Both the position numbers and the translations under genes were made by a program. From Thuidium tamariscinum (lineage: Eukaryota > Streptophyta > Bryopsida > Hypnales > Thuidiaceae), in NCBI GenBank assembly GCA_947034885.2, contig OX344758.2, forward strand, positions 18,441,067 to 18,505,066: 64,000 bases of DNA. Reading direction: 5' to 3'. The stretch's first letter is position 1. Each line of letters begins with the position of its first letter. The notes under the pieces were generated by a model. It saw nothing but the letters and a program-made list of their open reading frames with translations. It had not been told where the DNA came from and ran no database searches. This document shows, one piece after another, positions 61,977 to 64,000 of the stretch.

Positions 61977-62257
61977 TAGATGAGATTTGAGGCTTTAGGA
62001 GGGTTGTTTCGGGTCTATTCTCAAAATAGTTCTTAAAACAATGGTCAGCAAATACAAATAAATAAATAAAATTGGATCCTGAACTGTGAAAAAAATCTAA
62101 AAGAAGTATAAAAAAATGAATGACATGGCACGGTCTCGACCATATTGGACTACACAATGTCTGTATTCTTATAGCAGTGAAACACATTTCCACGGTAGTT
62201 TCAACATTCCCGCAATTTGAAAACCCACAGTCTTCCAAAGTCCTCAAATCTCATCTA
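61977..62257. mobile_element. MITE copy M7, diverged
   Basis: 281 bp. TAGATGAGATTTGAGG at the left is mirrored by CCTCAAATCTCATCTA at the right (one base apart). It holds GGGTTGTTTCGGG and GACATGGCACGGTCTCGACC. It lies only about 200 bp from M6. Confidence 0.78.
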
Positions 62258-62737
62258 CAGAAATACACTCACTACTTAAATTGAATACAAAATCAAAATG
62301 TGTTTTCATTCAAACAACCATACCATGAGCATCAATGGACAAAGTCTACAAGTGTATACACAAAAATTGTAGTGTGTGATATACTCCACATTATTATGCA
62401 AGCTTGACAAAAAATATTGATTTTAATTTGAAAGAAAATTAGTTTCAAAGTTAACCATGTCTAAAACTTGGTTTTAATGACTTTGATTTAGAATTTCATT
62501 ATCTTTTTTCAATTTTTTTTTTCAATTTCAAAAATATATTTTTTGCCTTGGCATGTTGGTACTTGGTACATTTCAAATTGTTGTACACGAAAATTGAAGG
62601 GATTGCAACACGGACCATTGATATTTCTTAATGCCCTTGCATTTGAAATATTTGTTGAATTGGGCAATGATTTCAATACATATTTTCCAATGGCATAACG
62701 TCCTGCCCGCTGCAAGCACTACCTTACCCAAAATAAC
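62258..62737. other. Gene-free AT-rich DNA
   Basis: No gene or element recognised between M7 and the 56-bp duplication. Confidence 0.5.
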
Positions 62738-62840
62738 CGAAAGAAATCCTCCGAATGGTAAGTTACTAGTACCGGGTACCTGCAAGCCTCCGAATAGTCC
62801 GAAAGTCCGAATGGTAAGTTACTAGTCCTGGGTACGACCC
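62738..62840. repeat. Tandem duplication, unit about 56 bp
   Basis: CCGAATGGTAAGTTACTAGT occurs at 62751 and again at 62807, each followed by CCGGGTAC or CTGGGTAC. The units lie in a GC-richer island running to about 63060. Confidence 0.75.
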
Positions 62841-63062
62841 TGCCTGCCGGCTGAAGGACCAAGATATTTTGGTTGTAGGAGCCTACGTGGCCGCCGCCCA
62901 ATGGCAAGAACTCAGTACAGGCCGACACGTGCAGAAAGCATGCGAAAATCTAGACAGCCAATACTGAGGTGGCTCCAAGGGCTCGCCAAGTCAGCCACGG
63001 CAGCTGCACGGGAACGCGAGCGTTCCCGGACGGAGTTCCCAACAAGTCAGGGCACATGCAGC

Positions 63063-63292
63063 AATGAACGGGGAGTACCGGCATTTAGTTAACTTACAAG
63101 TTAGCCGGTTGAAATCCAGAATTTTCGAATGAAGTTCAAAATCTCAAGAAAAAATCCGATCATTTTAGAGGGAAAAAAAAGAATATTTTTTATTTTCTTA
63201 AGGCCTAGCCGAGAGTATTCTCCAAGCAACCGGTTGGTGCAAGAAAATGTAGGATTTTAGCCGGTTAAGCTAAAAATTCTTCCCGGACTGTG
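63063..63292 (+). repeat. Dispersed repeat R3, copy 2
   Basis: Closely matches 10907-11130: AATGAACGGGGAGTACCGG, TAAGGCCTAGCCGAGAGTAT, CTCCAAGCAACCGGTT and TTCCCGGACTGTG all recur. Confidence 0.85.
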
Positions 63293-63339
63293 GAATGCAA
63301 TAATAAGAGTTCAGGTATGGAGTCTTGGAAAATCATACC

Positions 63340-63640
63340 TAAGGTAAGGTAGGAGGTCCATAAAGCGACCATCTAAGCGCTGAAGCTGAATTTGGGGGAG
63401 GGAAAACATCTTGAAATATTTTTTGATAAATTTTCTTTGAAAGACAAGAGGAAATGAGATCCAACCTAAGTTGTTTCATATTTTTTTGGATCTTTGTGGA
63501 ATTAGTTATGAAATTCTGAAGTTGAGAGCCATAGGGCTCTAAAAGCGACCACCACCTCGAATGTACACAATTTGTATATTTTGGAATATTGCAAAAAGTG
63601 AAATGTACCTTTGAGCCATGTTTGGTTCTAAATGCCTATG
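63340..63640 (-). repeat. Dispersed repeat R1, inverted copy
   Basis: The complement of the unit at 28340-28655, with CATAGGGCTCTAAAAGCGAC, GTGGAATTAGTTATGAAATT and AAAGTGAAATGTACCTTTG all in place. Confidence 0.85.
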
Positions 63641-63792
63641 TTTGTATAAACCTAAAGAATCACATTTGAAAAATTGAAAATTCACATTTAAAAATAAATA
63701 AATTTTAAAGAAGTTTTTTCAGTTGCTTTGGCTGCCTGCCGAGAAAAGAAAATCACATATCATGCCATAAATTTTTAACTTACAGAGTCAAA

Positions 63793-63940
63793 AGTTATGA
63801 AAATTGTTGGGCCTTAAAGCTATCCCTCAAGCACATCTTGTGTGAAAATTTCAAAGAAAGAAAATAAAAACTCCATTTGTAGTAAGTTGTCCGAAATTAC
63901 TATGTTGCCAAAAAATGCAGTTCAAGGCTTTAGGGGTTAA
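63793..63940 (+). repeat. Dispersed repeat R4, copy 2
   Basis: Carries TTATGAAAATTGTTGGGCC and CTTTAGGGGTTAA, in order with 57701-57850. Confidence 0.7.
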
Positions 63941-64000
63941 TATGCGTTAGCAAATTAGCAAATTCAAGCATTTGGCAAACACATTAACTGCACTCTAGGG

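Overview
This is a stretch of nuclear DNA from a land plant (or close streptophyte relative). Its host genes are plant-type: a SUVR-class histone methyltransferase, a CONSTANS-like B-box/CCT regulator, plant CstF64, and a CAND6/7-type seven-transmembrane protein. They sit as small islands in very AT-rich, repeat-filled DNA. Several introns and the long gene-poor gaps would suit a bryophyte or other non-flowering plant, but the window alone does not fix the species.

Layout. 1-2.9 kb: 3' part of a SUVR-type SET-domain gene (+). 3.65-9.2 kb: probable autonomous DNA transposon on the minus strand, with a large DDE-like transposase gene, a small upstream ORF carrying a PCNA-binding-type motif, and GTACTTTT-rich flanks including a 43-bp tandem array. 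9.2-15.9 kb: gene-free, with a foldback MITE and members of dispersed noncoding repeat families. 15.95-27.03 kb: an L1-type LINE bounded by a 17-bp target-site duplication. It was later hit by a 3.6-kb solo LTR (5-bp duplication) and by a MITE. 29.95 kb: tRNA-Gly(UCC), minus. 30.7-32.0 kb: intronless GOST/CAND seven-transmembrane gene, minus. 32.6-41.2 kb: gene-free, with two MITEs. 41.2-45.7 kb: multi-exon CstF64 gene, minus. 46-50.9 kb: repeats, including a CACTA-like element with a MITE nested in it. 51.0-54.4 kb: five-exon CONSTANS-like gene, minus, with about 0.9 kb of degenerate tandem repeats upstream. 56.5-64 kb: gene-free, with two more MITEs and repeat copies.

The host genes are unrelated single genes: chromatin, mRNA 3'-end formation, Golgi/membrane traffic, and light or flowering-type transcription. 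They share no operon-like logic. The most notable non-host content is the DDE-like element at 3.65-9.2 kb. Next is a MITE family with seven copies in 64 kb, whose ends have diverged while an internal dyad near GTGGCAATCGCTCGACCAC stayed recognisable. Exon limits were set by eye from GT/AG sites that keep frame; unresolved joins are stated.
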